From positions 1 through 15,432 of the forward strand of contig JAGPVK010000232.1 of the NCBI GenBank assembly GCA_018067055.1: a DNA stretch of 15,432 nucleotides, written 5' to 3'. Shown piece by piece: positions 1 through 8,316 of the stretch. Position 1 is the first letter of the stretch; every line of letters begins with the position of its first letter. The notes beneath the pieces are model-generated. The model worked only from the letters and a program-made list of their open reading frames with translations. It ran no database searches and was not told the DNA's origin. Both the position numbers and the translations under genes were made by a program. The DNA is from Sphingomonadales bacterium. Its GTDB lineage: Bacteria > Pseudomonadota > Alphaproteobacteria > Sphingomonadales > Sphingomonadaceae.

Positions 1-2343
1 ATCCGGATGCGCGATGTCGCGGATATCAATGTCGGACCGGACAAGGCCTTTGGCGCGACCTACCAGAATGGCAATCCGGCGATCGGCATGCAGGTGATCC
101 GCGAACCGGGCAGCAACACGCTGGATGCGATCAACGCCGTGCTGGCCGAGGTCAAGACATTCAACGAAAACGAGCTGCGCAGCGTTGGCGCAAGAATCGA
201 AAAAAGCTTTGACCCGTCGGTGTTCATCAAGCGCGCGCTGTCTTTCCTGGGGGGCAATTTGCTGCTCGGAACGCTGCTCGCCGTCGGCCTGCTCTGGCTA
301 TTCGTAAGGCGCGCGCGGGCAACCGTTCTGATTGCCGCGACAGTTCCCATCTGCCTGCTCGTCACGCTAGCGGTTCTGGGCATGGCGGGTCGCACGATCA
401 ACGTTATTTCGCTGGCCGGCCTCGCCTTTGCCACCGGCATGGTGCTCGACGCGGCGATCGTCGTGATGGAAAATTTTGTCCGTATCCGCAAACAGGGCTC
501 GGCCCCCGGCCCGGCTGCGCTGGAAGCGGTTTCGCAGGTCTGGCCGGCCTTGTTCGCATCGACCGCAACGACCGTGGCGATCTTCATCCCGATCATGTTC
601 ATCGAGGATGTCGAAGGACAATTGTTCGCCGATCTGGCCCTGACCATTGCGATTTCGGTGATCGCCAGCCTGATCGTCGCGGTTACCGTTTTGCCGGCGG
701 CCGCGCGGCGCTTCGCCGGCGATCTCGACATGGATGACAATGAACGCCGCTGGGATGGCTATGCGGACCGGATTTTCGGCCTGATCGACAGCGATCGCAA
801 ACGACGGATCTGGATCCCGTCACTAATCCTCGCACCGATTGTCATTTCCTATTTTCTCTGGCCGCAGACCGACTATCTGCCGGACGTCAAACGCGACGCC
901 GTCGATGCCTGGGTCGGGTTGCCGTCTGGCCAGACACTGGAAGCGGCGCGCACCGAAATCGCCGAAAAGGTTGTCCAGCGGCTGGACCCTTATCTGAAGG
1001 GCGAGAAGCAGCCCGAGCTGCTCAACTATTATCTGTTCGTCAATCCGTGGGGCTTGAACACCGGCATCAGGATCAAGGACCAGTCGCGGATCGAAGAGAT
1101 GACCGGCATCGTCAACAACGAGATTCTCGCGGGATTCCCTGATGTCCAGGCCTTTGCCCAGCAAGGCAGCCTGTTTGGCAATTTTGGCGGCAATGGCAAT
1201 ATTGAACTCTATCTCCAGGCGGAAGATGACGAAGCGCTCCGGCAAGCGGCGCTGGTCGCGACCGACTCGATCAACGCCGCCATCCCCGGCGCCATGGTCC
1301 GGCCCAATCCCGATCCGAATGTCGTCGTTCCCGAGCTGCGGCTGACCCCGAATGACCGGCGGATCGCCGAGCTGGGCATGACCCGCGAGCAGGTCGGGCG
1401 CGCGGTGCGGGCGATGGGTGACGGGCTCTATCTCGGCGAATATGTGTCGGATGGCGAGCGGATGCGCGTGATCATGCGCGGCCTGGAAGCCGCCGATCCG
1501 GAAGCAATCGAGAGCGCCCCGATCGTCACTCCCAATGGCGGCGCCGTGCCGCTGGGCGAAGTTGCAACCTTGTTGCGCGGGGTCGGTCCGACCCAGATCG
1601 CGCATGTCGATGGCCGCAAGACCCTGACCATCAATGTCTCGCCACCACCGGGCATGGCGCTCGGCGATGCGCTGGAGAAGATCGAGGCTTCGGCCGAGGG
1701 ACCGATCCGCAATGCCCTGCCTGCTGGCGGCACGCTGCGCTATGGTGGCGATGCCGATGCCCTGTTGCAGGCAATTTCCTCGCTGAGCAGCAATTTCATT
1801 CTGGCCGGCGCCCTGCTGTTTGTGATCATGGCCTCGGTATTCCGGTCCGCCTGGGATTCCGCTCTGGTGATCATTGCCCTGCCGCTGGCCACCGTCGGCG
1901 GCGTGATCGGCATCCAGATTCTGAATCTGTTCAAACCGACGCCGCTCGATCTGCTGGGCATGATCGGATTTGTCATTCTGCTCGGGATCGTGGTCAATAA
2001 CGCGATCCTGCTGATGGCCCAGGCCCGCGACAGCGAGGCCGAGGGCATGACCCGCTCGCAAGCGGCACAGGCGGCGCTGCGGCTGCGCCTGCGGCCGATC
2101 CTGATGACCACCGGAACATCGGTGATGGGCATGCTGCCGCTGGCACTGGTGCCCGGACCGGGCAGCGCCATTTATCGCGGCCTGGCCGTGATCATCGTCG
2201 GCGGGGTGCTTGTTTCCACCATTTTCACTCTCGTCCTGCTGCCGGCGCTGATCCAGCTCGGCGGCGCCAGAAAAGACCGACCAACCGAACAGGGGTTGCC
2301 GACGCAATATTCCGGCGCACCCGTATTGGAGCCTGCTGAATGA
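1..2343 (+). CDS. RND efflux transporter permease subunit (5'-truncated by window)
   Basis: This is the inner-membrane, proton-driven pump of a tripartite efflux system. The reading frame is open from base 1, so the gene starts upstream; about 780 codons remain of the roughly 1,040 usual for the family. The visible part begins in the periplasmic porter/docking region just before TM2. It then shows the first membrane bundle (nt 235-720), a second large periplasmic domain (about nt 860-1760) and the second bundle (about nt 1780-2260). The TM4 relay region reads GMVLDAAIVVMEN, and the TM10 region reads GIVVNNAILLMAQ. Compared with AcrB, D407 is retained (nt 448-450), D408 is Ala (nt 451-453) and K940 is Asn (nt 1996-1998). 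The stop overlaps the adaptor start (ATGA, 2340-2343), which implies translational coupling. Family assignment is firm; the exported substrate is unknown. Confidence 0.95.
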   Translation: MRMRDVADINVGPDKAFGATYQNGNPAIGMQVIREPGSNTLDAINAVLAEVKTFNENELRSVGARIEKSFDPSVFIKRALSFLGGNLLLGTLLAVGLLWLFVRRARATVLIAATVPICLLVTLAVLGMAGRTINVISLAGLAFATGMVLDAAIVVMENFVRIRKQGSAPGPAALEAVSQVWPALFASTATTVAIFIPIMFIEDVEGQLFADLALTIAISVIASLIVAVTVLPAAARRFAGDLDMDDNERRWDGYADRIFGLIDSDRKRRIWIPSLILAPIVISYFLWPQTDYLPDVKRDAVDAWVGLPSGQTLEAARTEIAEKVVQRLDPYLKGEKQPELLNYYLFVNPWGLNTGIRIKDQSRIEEMTGIVNNEILAGFPDVQAFAQQGSLFGNFGGNGNIELYLQAEDDEALRQAALVATDSINAAIPGAMVRPNPDPNVVVPELRLTPNDRRIAELGMTREQVGRAVRAMGDGLYLGEYVSDGERMRVIMRGLEAADPEAIESAPIVTPNGGAVPLGEVATLLRGVGPTQIAHVDGRKTLTINVSPPPGMALGDALEKIEASAEGPIRNALPAGGTLRYGGDADALLQAISSLSSNFILAGALLFVIMASVFRSAWDSALVIIALPLATVGGVIGIQILNLFKPTPLDLLGMIGFVILLGIVVNNAILLMAQARDSEAEGMTRSQAAQAALRLRLRPILMTTGTSVMGMLPLALVPGPGSAIYRGLAVIIVGGVLVSTIFTLVLLPALIQLGGARKDRPTEQGLPTQYSGAPVLEPAE

Positions 2344-3503
2344 CCTTTGCCCTGCCCAATTTTGTCAGAGAAAATGCCCGCTGGTTTGCCATTGCTGGCG
2401 CTGTGCTGCTCGCGGCGCTGGCCTATATTCTGTTCTTTGCATCAAGCCCGGCAGACGGGCAGCAGGAAGGCGCAGGCCAGGGCGGGCCGCCGCCGGCGAT
2501 TGTAACGCTGGCCAGGATCGAAAAGACCGCGCTGACGCCCAATTTCACCGCTCCCGGCGATATTGTTGCCGATCGCGATTCGATCGTCGCGTCGGAAGTG
2601 GCCGGGCGGATTCAATCCACGCTCAACATCGGGGCCCGCGTCGGTCAGGGCACGGTGATCGCGGTAATCGACAGTCGCAGCGCGCGGCTGGCCCGCGACC
2701 AGGCGGCGGCGGAAGTCCGGCGGCTGCAGGCCGACCTGACCTATCAGAGCCGGCTGGTCGGGCGGTTGCAGCAATTGCTCAAGGAAGAAGCCGAGTCCGA
2801 AGCCTCCCTGGATGAAGCCATTTCGTCCCGCGACCAGACCCGGGCGCGACTGGCCGCTGCCCGCGTGGCCCTCGAAACAGCCAATTTTGATCTGTCCCGC
2901 ACCCGCATCCGCAGTCCTTTTGACGGGCAGCTGGTCGAACGCAAAATCGAGGTCGGCGAATATGCAACGCCGGGCCGTGAAATTGCCCGGATCATCGGCC
3001 GCACCGGATCGGAAGCCCGGGTCCGTATCCCGATCGTCGCTGCCGGATCGCTGGCCGAAGGTCAGGAGATCACGATCCTGGCCAATGGCGAATCCCGGAC
3101 ATCGCGCATCCGTTCGGTCATCGAAACCGGCGACGAGGTCAGCCGGACCCTGGAGGTGCGCGCACCGATGGGCACCCATAATCTGAAAATGGGCAGCGCG
3201 ATCTCGATCACCGTACCCACCGGCATCGAGCGCCAGGTGCTGACGGCACCGCGCGATGCGCTGGTGCTGCGCGACAGCGGCATATTTGTCTATGTCGTCA
3301 ACCGCAAGGACAAGACCGCCAAACGGGTCGACGTCCAGGTCGGGGAGCCGGACGGCGACCGGGTGGCCATTTCCGGCAAAATTGCCGCCGGCGATCTGAT
3401 CGTGGTCCGCGGTGGCGAGCGGCTGCGCGACGGACAGCCGGTGACCTGGGATGACAAGGACAAGGAAAATGCCGCCGTCCTGTCGAAAAAGTCGGCGGGA
3501 TAG
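2340..3503 (+). CDS. RND efflux periplasmic adaptor (membrane fusion protein, HlyD/AcrA type)
   Basis: This 387-residue adaptor links the inner-membrane permease to the outer-membrane channel across the periplasm. An N-terminal hydrophobic anchor lies at about residues 15-35, with no lipobox cysteine. A barrel/lipoyl half is followed by an alpha-helical hairpin rich in Arg, Gln, Glu and Leu (about 113-185), then the returning lipoyl half with the family-typical stretch RTRIRSPFDGQLVERKIEVG (187-206) and C-terminal beta-barrel and membrane-proximal domains. The start codon lies inside the permease stop (ATGA), and the outer-membrane factor follows 6 nt after its stop. The permease precedes the adaptor here, whereas many AcrAB-type operons have the reverse order. 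Length and domain order are normal for the family. Confidence 0.93.
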   Translation: MTFALPNFVRENARWFAIAGAVLLAALAYILFFASSPADGQQEGAGQGGPPPAIVTLARIEKTALTPNFTAPGDIVADRDSIVASEVAGRIQSTLNIGARVGQGTVIAVIDSRSARLARDQAAAEVRRLQADLTYQSRLVGRLQQLLKEEAESEASLDEAISSRDQTRARLAAARVALETANFDLSRTRIRSPFDGQLVERKIEVGEYATPGREIARIIGRTGSEARVRIPIVAAGSLAEGQEITILANGESRTSRIRSVIETGDEVSRTLEVRAPMGTHNLKMGSAISITVPTGIERQVLTAPRDALVLRDSGIFVYVVNRKDKTAKRVDVQVGEPDGDRVAISGKIAAGDLIVVRGGERLRDGQPVTWDDKDKENAAVLSKKSAG

Positions 3504-3509
3504 GATCGC

Positions 3510-4895
3510 ATGAAACGCCAGCTCGCATCCGCCACCCTGCTATTGTTGCTGTCGGCCTGCGCCATTCGCGGCGGCCCCGAACTGGACCGGACGCTGATTC
3601 CCGCTGCGCCAGACAATTGGTCAGCACGGCCCGACATAGCGACCGTCAACGACGGCAACGCGGACACTGCTCCAATTTATCCGGACGGCTGGATCCGCTC
3701 CTTCTCCGACGATGTGCTCGAACAGGCGGTGCGCGAGGCCTTTGCCCATAATCGCAATCTGCAGTCGGTGCTGGCGCAGCTGCGCGCTGCCCGTGCGGCG
3801 ATGCGGGTGTCGCGCGCCGGTCTGTTTCCGCAGGTCGATATTTCGGCCGGGATCACCGACGCCGAGAATGCGGCAACCGTTTATGACGGCGCACTGGCAG
3901 CAAGCTGGGAAGTGGATATCTGGGGCCGCAACCTGGCGCTGGCCGGGGCGGGTAATGCCGATGCGCGCGCCGCTGCAGCCGATTTTGCCGCAGCCAGACA
4001 GGCGCTCGCCGCAAGCGTCGCCCGGGCCTGGTATGACCGCAGCGCGGCAGCCCTCACCTTTGATCTTGCCAAGCGCGATCTGGAACGACGCCAGGACACA
4101 CTGCGGATCACCAACGCCCGGTTCCGCGCCGGTCTTGCCTCCCGGCTCGATGTCCGGCTGGCGCAGGTCGCGGTGTCGAACAGCGAGGACCGGCTGGAAG
4201 CGGCGATCCGCGCGTCGGCCAATGCAGCGCGCGCACTCGAGGTTCTCACCGGTCGCTATCCTGCCGGACAGGCCGCCGGCGCAACCGACCTGATCACACC
4301 GGCAACGCTTCCTGCGATCAGCGCACCGGTCTCGGTGCTCGCCAACCGTCCCGATCTGATTGCGGCGGAAGCGCGGGTAGAAGCCGCTGGCCTGCGCGCC
4401 ACCGATGCCCGCCACGCGATGTTGCCACGATTGAATCTGCGCTTTGACGCCAATAGTTCATCCGGCAATTTCGGCGACATTTTCGATCCCGGCACCTATA
4501 TCAATGCGATCACCGGCGGGCTGTTGCAGCCGTTGTTCCGGGGTGGCGCGCTGCTCGCCGAAGCCGACCGGCAAGGCGAACAGGCGCGTTCGGCCCTGTT
4601 CGATTATGCCCAGGTGACGCTTACCGCTTATCAGGAAGTCGAGAACCGGCTCGACGCTGAAGCGACGCTGGCCCGGCAAGTCGACGCCACCGCGACCGCC
4701 GCCGAAGAGGCGCGGGCCGCGGTGATCCTGACCCGCAGCCGCTATATCAACGGCCGTTCGACGATATTCGACCTGATCAACTCGCAAACCACGGCGATCG
4801 CCGCCGAGACTCGCGCGATCGAGACCCGGCGGGCGCGGATTGAAAACCGGATCAACCTGCACCTGGCGCTGGGCAACGAACCGCTCAGCGCCTAG
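3510..4895 (+). CDS. NodT-family outer-membrane factor lipoprotein (efflux channel)
   Basis: This 461-residue protein is the TolC/OprM-like channel that completes the efflux pump. It has a lipoprotein signal: charged MKRQ, a Leu-rich core, then the lipobox LSAC with the acylated cysteine at residue 17. Two OEP repeats follow, roughly residues 65-250 and 270-455, each alternating long Ala/Arg/Leu-rich helices with short beta segments such as the SWEVDIWG motif. The late motif EVENRLDAEATLARQ is typical of the family. An AGGA Shine-Dalgarno overlapping the adaptor stop sits about 4 nt before the ATG. The gene ends 9 nt before the convergent TonB-receptor stop, with no terminator hairpin plus T tract between them. 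Confidence 0.93.
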   Translation: MKRQLASATLLLLLSACAIRGGPELDRTLIPAAPDNWSARPDIATVNDGNADTAPIYPDGWIRSFSDDVLEQAVREAFAHNRNLQSVLAQLRAARAAMRVSRAGLFPQVDISAGITDAENAATVYDGALAASWEVDIWGRNLALAGAGNADARAAAADFAAARQALAASVARAWYDRSAAALTFDLAKRDLERRQDTLRITNARFRAGLASRLDVRLAQVAVSNSEDRLEAAIRASANAARALEVLTGRYPAGQAAGATDLITPATLPAISAPVSVLANRPDLIAAEARVEAAGLRATDARHAMLPRLNLRFDANSSSGNFGDIFDPGTYINAITGGLLQPLFRGGALLAEADRQGEQARSALFDYAQVTLTAYQEVENRLDAEATLARQVDATATAAEEARAAVILTRSRYINGRSTIFDLINSQTTAIAAETRAIETRRARIENRINLHLALGNEPLSA

Positions 4896-4904
4896 GCGTC
4901 GCCG

Positions 4905-7430
4905 TCAGAATTTATATCCGACTTCGACGCCAAAGCGGCGCAGGCCACCGGGTGAAATGAACGACCCGCCAAATTCGACCGCGGTAATCACCTCGTTGAG
5001 ATAATGTTTGTCGAGCAGATTGTCGGCAAAGGCGGTGACATTCCAGTTATCCCCTTCCAGTCCGAACCGCAGATCCAGCACGCCATAGGCATCGCGCTGG
5101 GTAACCGACGTATCGTTATCCCCGACAAAGGCCGGCAGCATCAGTGCTGATCCGGGCAGCAGGCCGCTGAACAGGGTCGGGCCGGTGTCTTCCTGCACGC
5201 TGTGGAACCAGGTCGGGCCGGTAATGCGATAATCTGCGCGCATCACCAGGTCGAAGCTGCTGGCAATCGGGGCCACGATCTGGGTGCCGAGATTGATCGT
5301 ATAGTCTGCGGTATGGGGCGACTTGTTGCCAACCGTGTACGGACGAGAGGCGTTGGCCTTGATCTCGCTTTCGGTGACATTGACCGAGCCGAAGATATCC
5401 CAGCCCTCGACAATCTCTGCATTGGCGTTGAATTCGATCCCGTAAATATCGACTCTGTCGATATTCGAAACCACCCGAAGCAGACCAAAGGCACCGACAA
5501 AAAATTCGAAGAACTGCATGTCATCGACTTTGGTATAATAGCCGGCCAGATCGAAGGTGATCGCGTTATTGGCCGCCGACCCCTTGAAGCCTGCTTCGAA
5601 AGCGCTCGATGTTTCCTTGCGGTAGATATCGTTGATCAGGACGTTGGTGCCGAGGAACTGGTTGAAATTCTGATCGACAATGGCGGCGGAGCCCTGATTG
5701 TTGAAGCCGCCTGATTTGAAGCCGATACCCCAGTTGGCGTAAAAGTTCAGATTGTCGGTCAGACCATAGCGAAGCGAGAGTTTTGGCTGGAGCTGCCTGA
5801 ATGTCTGCTGCTGGTCCGGAATCGCACCGAACGCCTGCCCCGGATTGATCGGACCGCCAGTGATCGGATCAATTGCCACAGGCACGCGGCTGGATACCTG
5901 ACGTTCTTCAATATCATAACGCAGCGCCAGTCCGACGTCGAAATTGTCGCCGATTTCATAGTCTAGCGAACCGAAAGCGGCGTAGACATTGGTATTGAAA
6001 TTATCCGCAAACAGCTGCGAAGTCGGATTGCTGCTATTGGCATCATTGTACAATTGGCGAGTGACGCCCTGTCCGAGATCGGCACCAAGGCTGACTCCGA
6101 CATCGCGGTCGATGTTCAGATAATAGCCACCAATCTGCCAGTCCAAAGGCCCGTCGCCATTGGATGCCAGCCGGATTTCGGCACTGATATCGGTCTGTTT
6201 GCGAATTTGATATTGGGTTCCGTCACAGGTGGTCGGGCTATAGGCGCCAAGGGTTGAACCATTGACCGGGTCAAAAATGAACGGGATCGGATTATTGCCG
6301 ATGAAGGTCGGCGCGTTGAGCGGATAGCCGGTCAGTTGCGCCGTGGTGGTGAAACAGCTGTTCGACGCCGCTACCGACGCCGGCGTTGCACCGGGGAAAG
6401 TATAGCGCGCGAAATCCGCCGAGGTACCGTCTGCCGTCAATGACTGATCCACATCGCTGTAAAGCGCCCAGGCGGTAAGCGTCATCGCGTCAAATTCATG
6501 GGTCAGCTTGACCGAGGTCTCGAACGTGGTCTGGTCGTTGGTGGGACGGATGTTCGAATAATAATCAAATTTATGCGTGTTCACATCTTCAAAAAAGGCC
6601 GGATCGACACCGGCAAAATTGGGGAGATGGAAGGACGTGTTGAAATTGATCGAGGCGCCGGAAAGATCGGCATAGCGCGCCTTCACATCGACTTCGGTCG
6701 CATCGCCCAGCTGGGCGACAAAGCGCCCGTCGACCGACCAGGTTTCCTGATCATCAACCACCTTGCGATTGCCGAGGAACCGGTTCCGGTAAAAGCCGTC
6801 ACTGGTGTTGTAGGAGCCGGACAGCACCAGTCCGGCGCTTTCGCCAACCGGTACCGAGACATAGGCAGAGGCTTTGTAGGTATTATCCTCTGCGGCGCTG
6901 ACCTTGATTCCGCCTTCCAATATGTCCCCGGGCTTGAGCGTCTGGATGACGATCGCTCCGGCCGCTGCATTGCGGCCATAGAGCGCGCCTTGCGGACCTT
7001 TCAATATTTCGATCTGGCGCAACGTGCCCTGATCCTGATTGAGCTGGGCGGTGTTGGTCTTGAGAATGCCGTCGACCACAAGAGCAACCGAACTTTCAGC
7101 ATCGCGCGCGCCATTGATGCCGCGGATGTTGATCTGGGTATCACCCGCTTCGGCGGTGCCACTGACAATTGTCACACCAGCGGTCAGCTGGACAAATTCA
7201 TCGGCTTGCTGGACACCGGTACGGTCGAGCATCTGTTCGGTAAACACGGTTACCGACGCCGGTACATCGGCCAGCAATTCGTTTTGCCGACGGGCGGTCA
7301 CGATGATGACATTGGAATCCTCGCTTTCGCTTGCTTCCTGTTCGCCACCGACCTGAGCCAGCACTGGGTTGAAACCGACCAGCGCGGCGAATCCGGCTGA
7401 AAGTGAAAGAACTGTTTTGATGCGACGCAT
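4905..7430 (-). CDS. TonB-dependent outer-membrane receptor
   Basis: From the chosen start this is an 841-residue TonB/ExbBD-energised outer-membrane transporter. The N-terminus MRRIKTVLSLSAG..FNPVLAQ is a signal peptide (about residues 1-26). A TonB-box-like NVIIVTA follows at about 40-46. The plug domain has INIRGIN, VVDGI and the conserved segment IEILKGPQGALYGRNAAAG (140-158). The rest is a beta-barrel of alternating aromatic strands ending in YKF, with the terminal Phe expected for BamA recognition. The ATG at 7430 was preferred over one 18 codons upstream because it directly begins the signal peptide and has a strong GGAAGGAAG ribosome site. It lies 56 nt after the NTF2-like gene on the same strand and is probably the last gene of that operon. 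Many sphingomonad receptors of this type import organic growth substrates rather than iron; the ligand here is unknown. Confidence 0.95.
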   Translation of the reverse strand: MRRIKTVLSLSAGFAALVGFNPVLAQVGGEQEASESEDSNVIIVTARRQNELLADVPASVTVFTEQMLDRTGVQQADEFVQLTAGVTIVSGTAEAGDTQINIRGINGARDAESSVALVVDGILKTNTAQLNQDQGTLRQIEILKGPQGALYGRNAAAGAIVIQTLKPGDILEGGIKVSAAEDNTYKASAYVSVPVGESAGLVLSGSYNTSDGFYRNRFLGNRKVVDDQETWSVDGRFVAQLGDATEVDVKARYADLSGASINFNTSFHLPNFAGVDPAFFEDVNTHKFDYYSNIRPTNDQTTFETSVKLTHEFDAMTLTAWALYSDVDQSLTADGTSADFARYTFPGATPASVAASNSCFTTTAQLTGYPLNAPTFIGNNPIPFIFDPVNGSTLGAYSPTTCDGTQYQIRKQTDISAEIRLASNGDGPLDWQIGGYYLNIDRDVGVSLGADLGQGVTRQLYNDANSSNPTSQLFADNFNTNVYAAFGSLDYEIGDNFDVGLALRYDIEERQVSSRVPVAIDPITGGPINPGQAFGAIPDQQQTFRQLQPKLSLRYGLTDNLNFYANWGIGFKSGGFNNQGSAAIVDQNFNQFLGTNVLINDIYRKETSSAFEAGFKGSAANNAITFDLAGYYTKVDDMQFFEFFVGAFGLLRVVSNIDRVDIYGIEFNANAEIVEGWDIFGSVNVTESEIKANASRPYTVGNKSPHTADYTINLGTQIVAPIASSFDLVMRADYRITGPTWFHSVQEDTGPTLFSGLLPGSALMLPAFVGDNDTSVTQRDAYGVLDLRFGLEGDNWNVTAFADNLLDKHYLNEVITAVEFGGSFISPGGLRRFGVEVGYKF

Positions 7431-7434
7431 TTTT

Positions 7435-7443
7435 CTTCCTTCC
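7435..7443 (-). promoter_or_regulatory. Ribosome binding site of the TonB-dependent receptor
   Basis: On the - strand the sequence reads GGAAGGAAG, then AAAA, then ATG at 7430. This strong Shine-Dalgarno fixes the receptor start at 7430 rather than at the upstream in-frame ATG (7484), which would prepend a charged tail to the signal peptide. Confidence 0.75.
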
Positions 7444-7486
7444 CTGAATGGAATGATTTGCAGGTCTTTTGACCCGTCAAACAAAT

Positions 7487-7885
7487 TTAGACGAGCACAT
7501 TGGCTCCGCTCATATAGACATAGACTTCCTGAAATTTACCGGCCCGGACTCTCCAAAAATTGGTGTTGTTAAGCAATGTTATCCCGCCATCGGCGTCGGT
7601 CAGTTCGGCGGTGAAGCTGGCTGCAATCCGGCCATTGGCTTCATCGACGGTGCAGGTGAAATCGCGGTGGACGATGGTTTCGTAAGCACCGAAGAAATCT
7701 TCAAACATCCGCCGGATTTCCGCCTTGCCGCTGTGGCGGGTAAAGGCGGTCTGGACACAGAAGAGCGCGCCATCATGGAAACAGTCGAGCGCGCCGTCCA
7801 TATTCTTCGCATCGACATTGCCGAAATAGGTTTTCGTCGCCAGTTCGATCAGTTCTGGGCGGGAAAGGCCGGATTCATATTGCAT
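7487..7885 (-). CDS. SnoaL/NTF2-like protein, paralog A
   Basis: This small 132-residue protein has the pattern of the SnoaL-like/nuclear-transport-factor-2 superfamily, whose cone-shaped fold hosts isomerases, epoxide hydrolases, dehydratases and non-catalytic binding proteins. Visible features are an N-terminal helix (LIELATKTYFGNVDAKNMDGALDC), an FxDGALF turn, a MFEDFF helix and strands ending in VYVYMSG. Its ATG shares one base with the stop of the upstream paralog (TGATG at 7883-7887), implying translational coupling. It resembles the neighbouring gene over its whole length at roughly one-third identity by eye, so the pair arose by tandem duplication. It is cytosolic: no signal peptide is seen. 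Catalysis or a specific substrate cannot be assigned. Confidence 0.87.
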   Translation of the reverse strand: MQYESGLSRPELIELATKTYFGNVDAKNMDGALDCFHDGALFCVQTAFTRHSGKAEIRRMFEDFFGAYETIVHRDFTCTVDEANGRIAASFTAELTDADGGITLLNNTNFWRVRAGKFQEVYVYMSGANVLV

Positions 7886-8316
7886 CAGGCATCCCCTTCT
7901 TTCAGCAGATTGTCACCGCTCATATAGACGAAAACATGCTGGAACAGCCGGTCCTTGCAGTAGAAGCGGTTGCAATTCTCATAGCGCAGCTGCTCGCCGC
8001 CATTGGGGGTGATCAGCACCGTGAACTGCGAACAGACGGCATTCGATTCCGGATCGGCGCTGTGGACAAAATTGCCGTGCCAGATCTGCTCGAAATCGGC
8101 GAACAGCTTTTCAAACATAGCGCTGATTGCGTCACGGCCCTTGTGAATGGTGTCGGAAGTGGCTTCGTGCAATATTGCATCGGGCGCAAAGCAGTTGAGC
8201 ACCTGCGTAATGTTCTTGTTGTCGACGCCATCGAAATAGCGTTTGGTGACGATGTCGATATAGAAGGGATAGGGCAGCGCCACCTGTCCTGCCATGCCGG
8301 GGGTCCAGTCAGCCAT
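7885..8316 (-). CDS. SnoaL/NTF2-like protein, paralog B
   Basis: This is a 143-residue NTF2-fold protein from the chosen start MADWTPG. It shares with paralog A the blocks TKxYFxxVDxKN, LxCF, IxxMFExxF, ExIxHxxF and VYMSGxN. The start was set at 8316 because that ATG overlaps the racemase-like stop by one base (TGATG) and lies 9 nt after an AAAGGG Shine-Dalgarno. An ATG three codons upstream (8325) abuts that motif with no spacing and is less likely. It has a longer N-terminal lead (PGMAGQVALPYPFYIDI) than paralog A. The two may form a heteromer or act on successive intermediates; the sequence does not say which. Confidence 0.87.
   Translation of the reverse strand: MADWTPGMAGQVALPYPFYIDIVTKRYFDGVDNKNITQVLNCFAPDAILHEATSDTIHKGRDAISAMFEKLFADFEQIWHGNFVHSADPESNAVCSQFTVLITPNGGEQLRYENCNRFYCKDRLFQHVFVYMSGDNLLKEGDA

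Noticed and set aside
4889..4898. CGCCTAGGCG palindrome at the convergent ends of the outer-membrane factor and the TonB receptor.
   Set aside because: There is no loop and no T tract on either side, so it is not a credible intrinsic terminator. It partly encodes the last residues of the outer-membrane factor.
6045..6054. ATTGTACAAT, a 10-bp palindrome like the operator but without the central AT.
   Set aside because: It lies deep inside the TonB-receptor coding sequence, the half-site spacing differs by 2 bp, and no promoter context is visible. Most likely coincidental.
7431..7484. Possible upstream start (7484) for the TonB-dependent receptor.
   Set aside because: It would put 18 mostly polar residues ahead of the signal peptide, and the strong GGAAGGAAG ribosome site serves the ATG at 7430.
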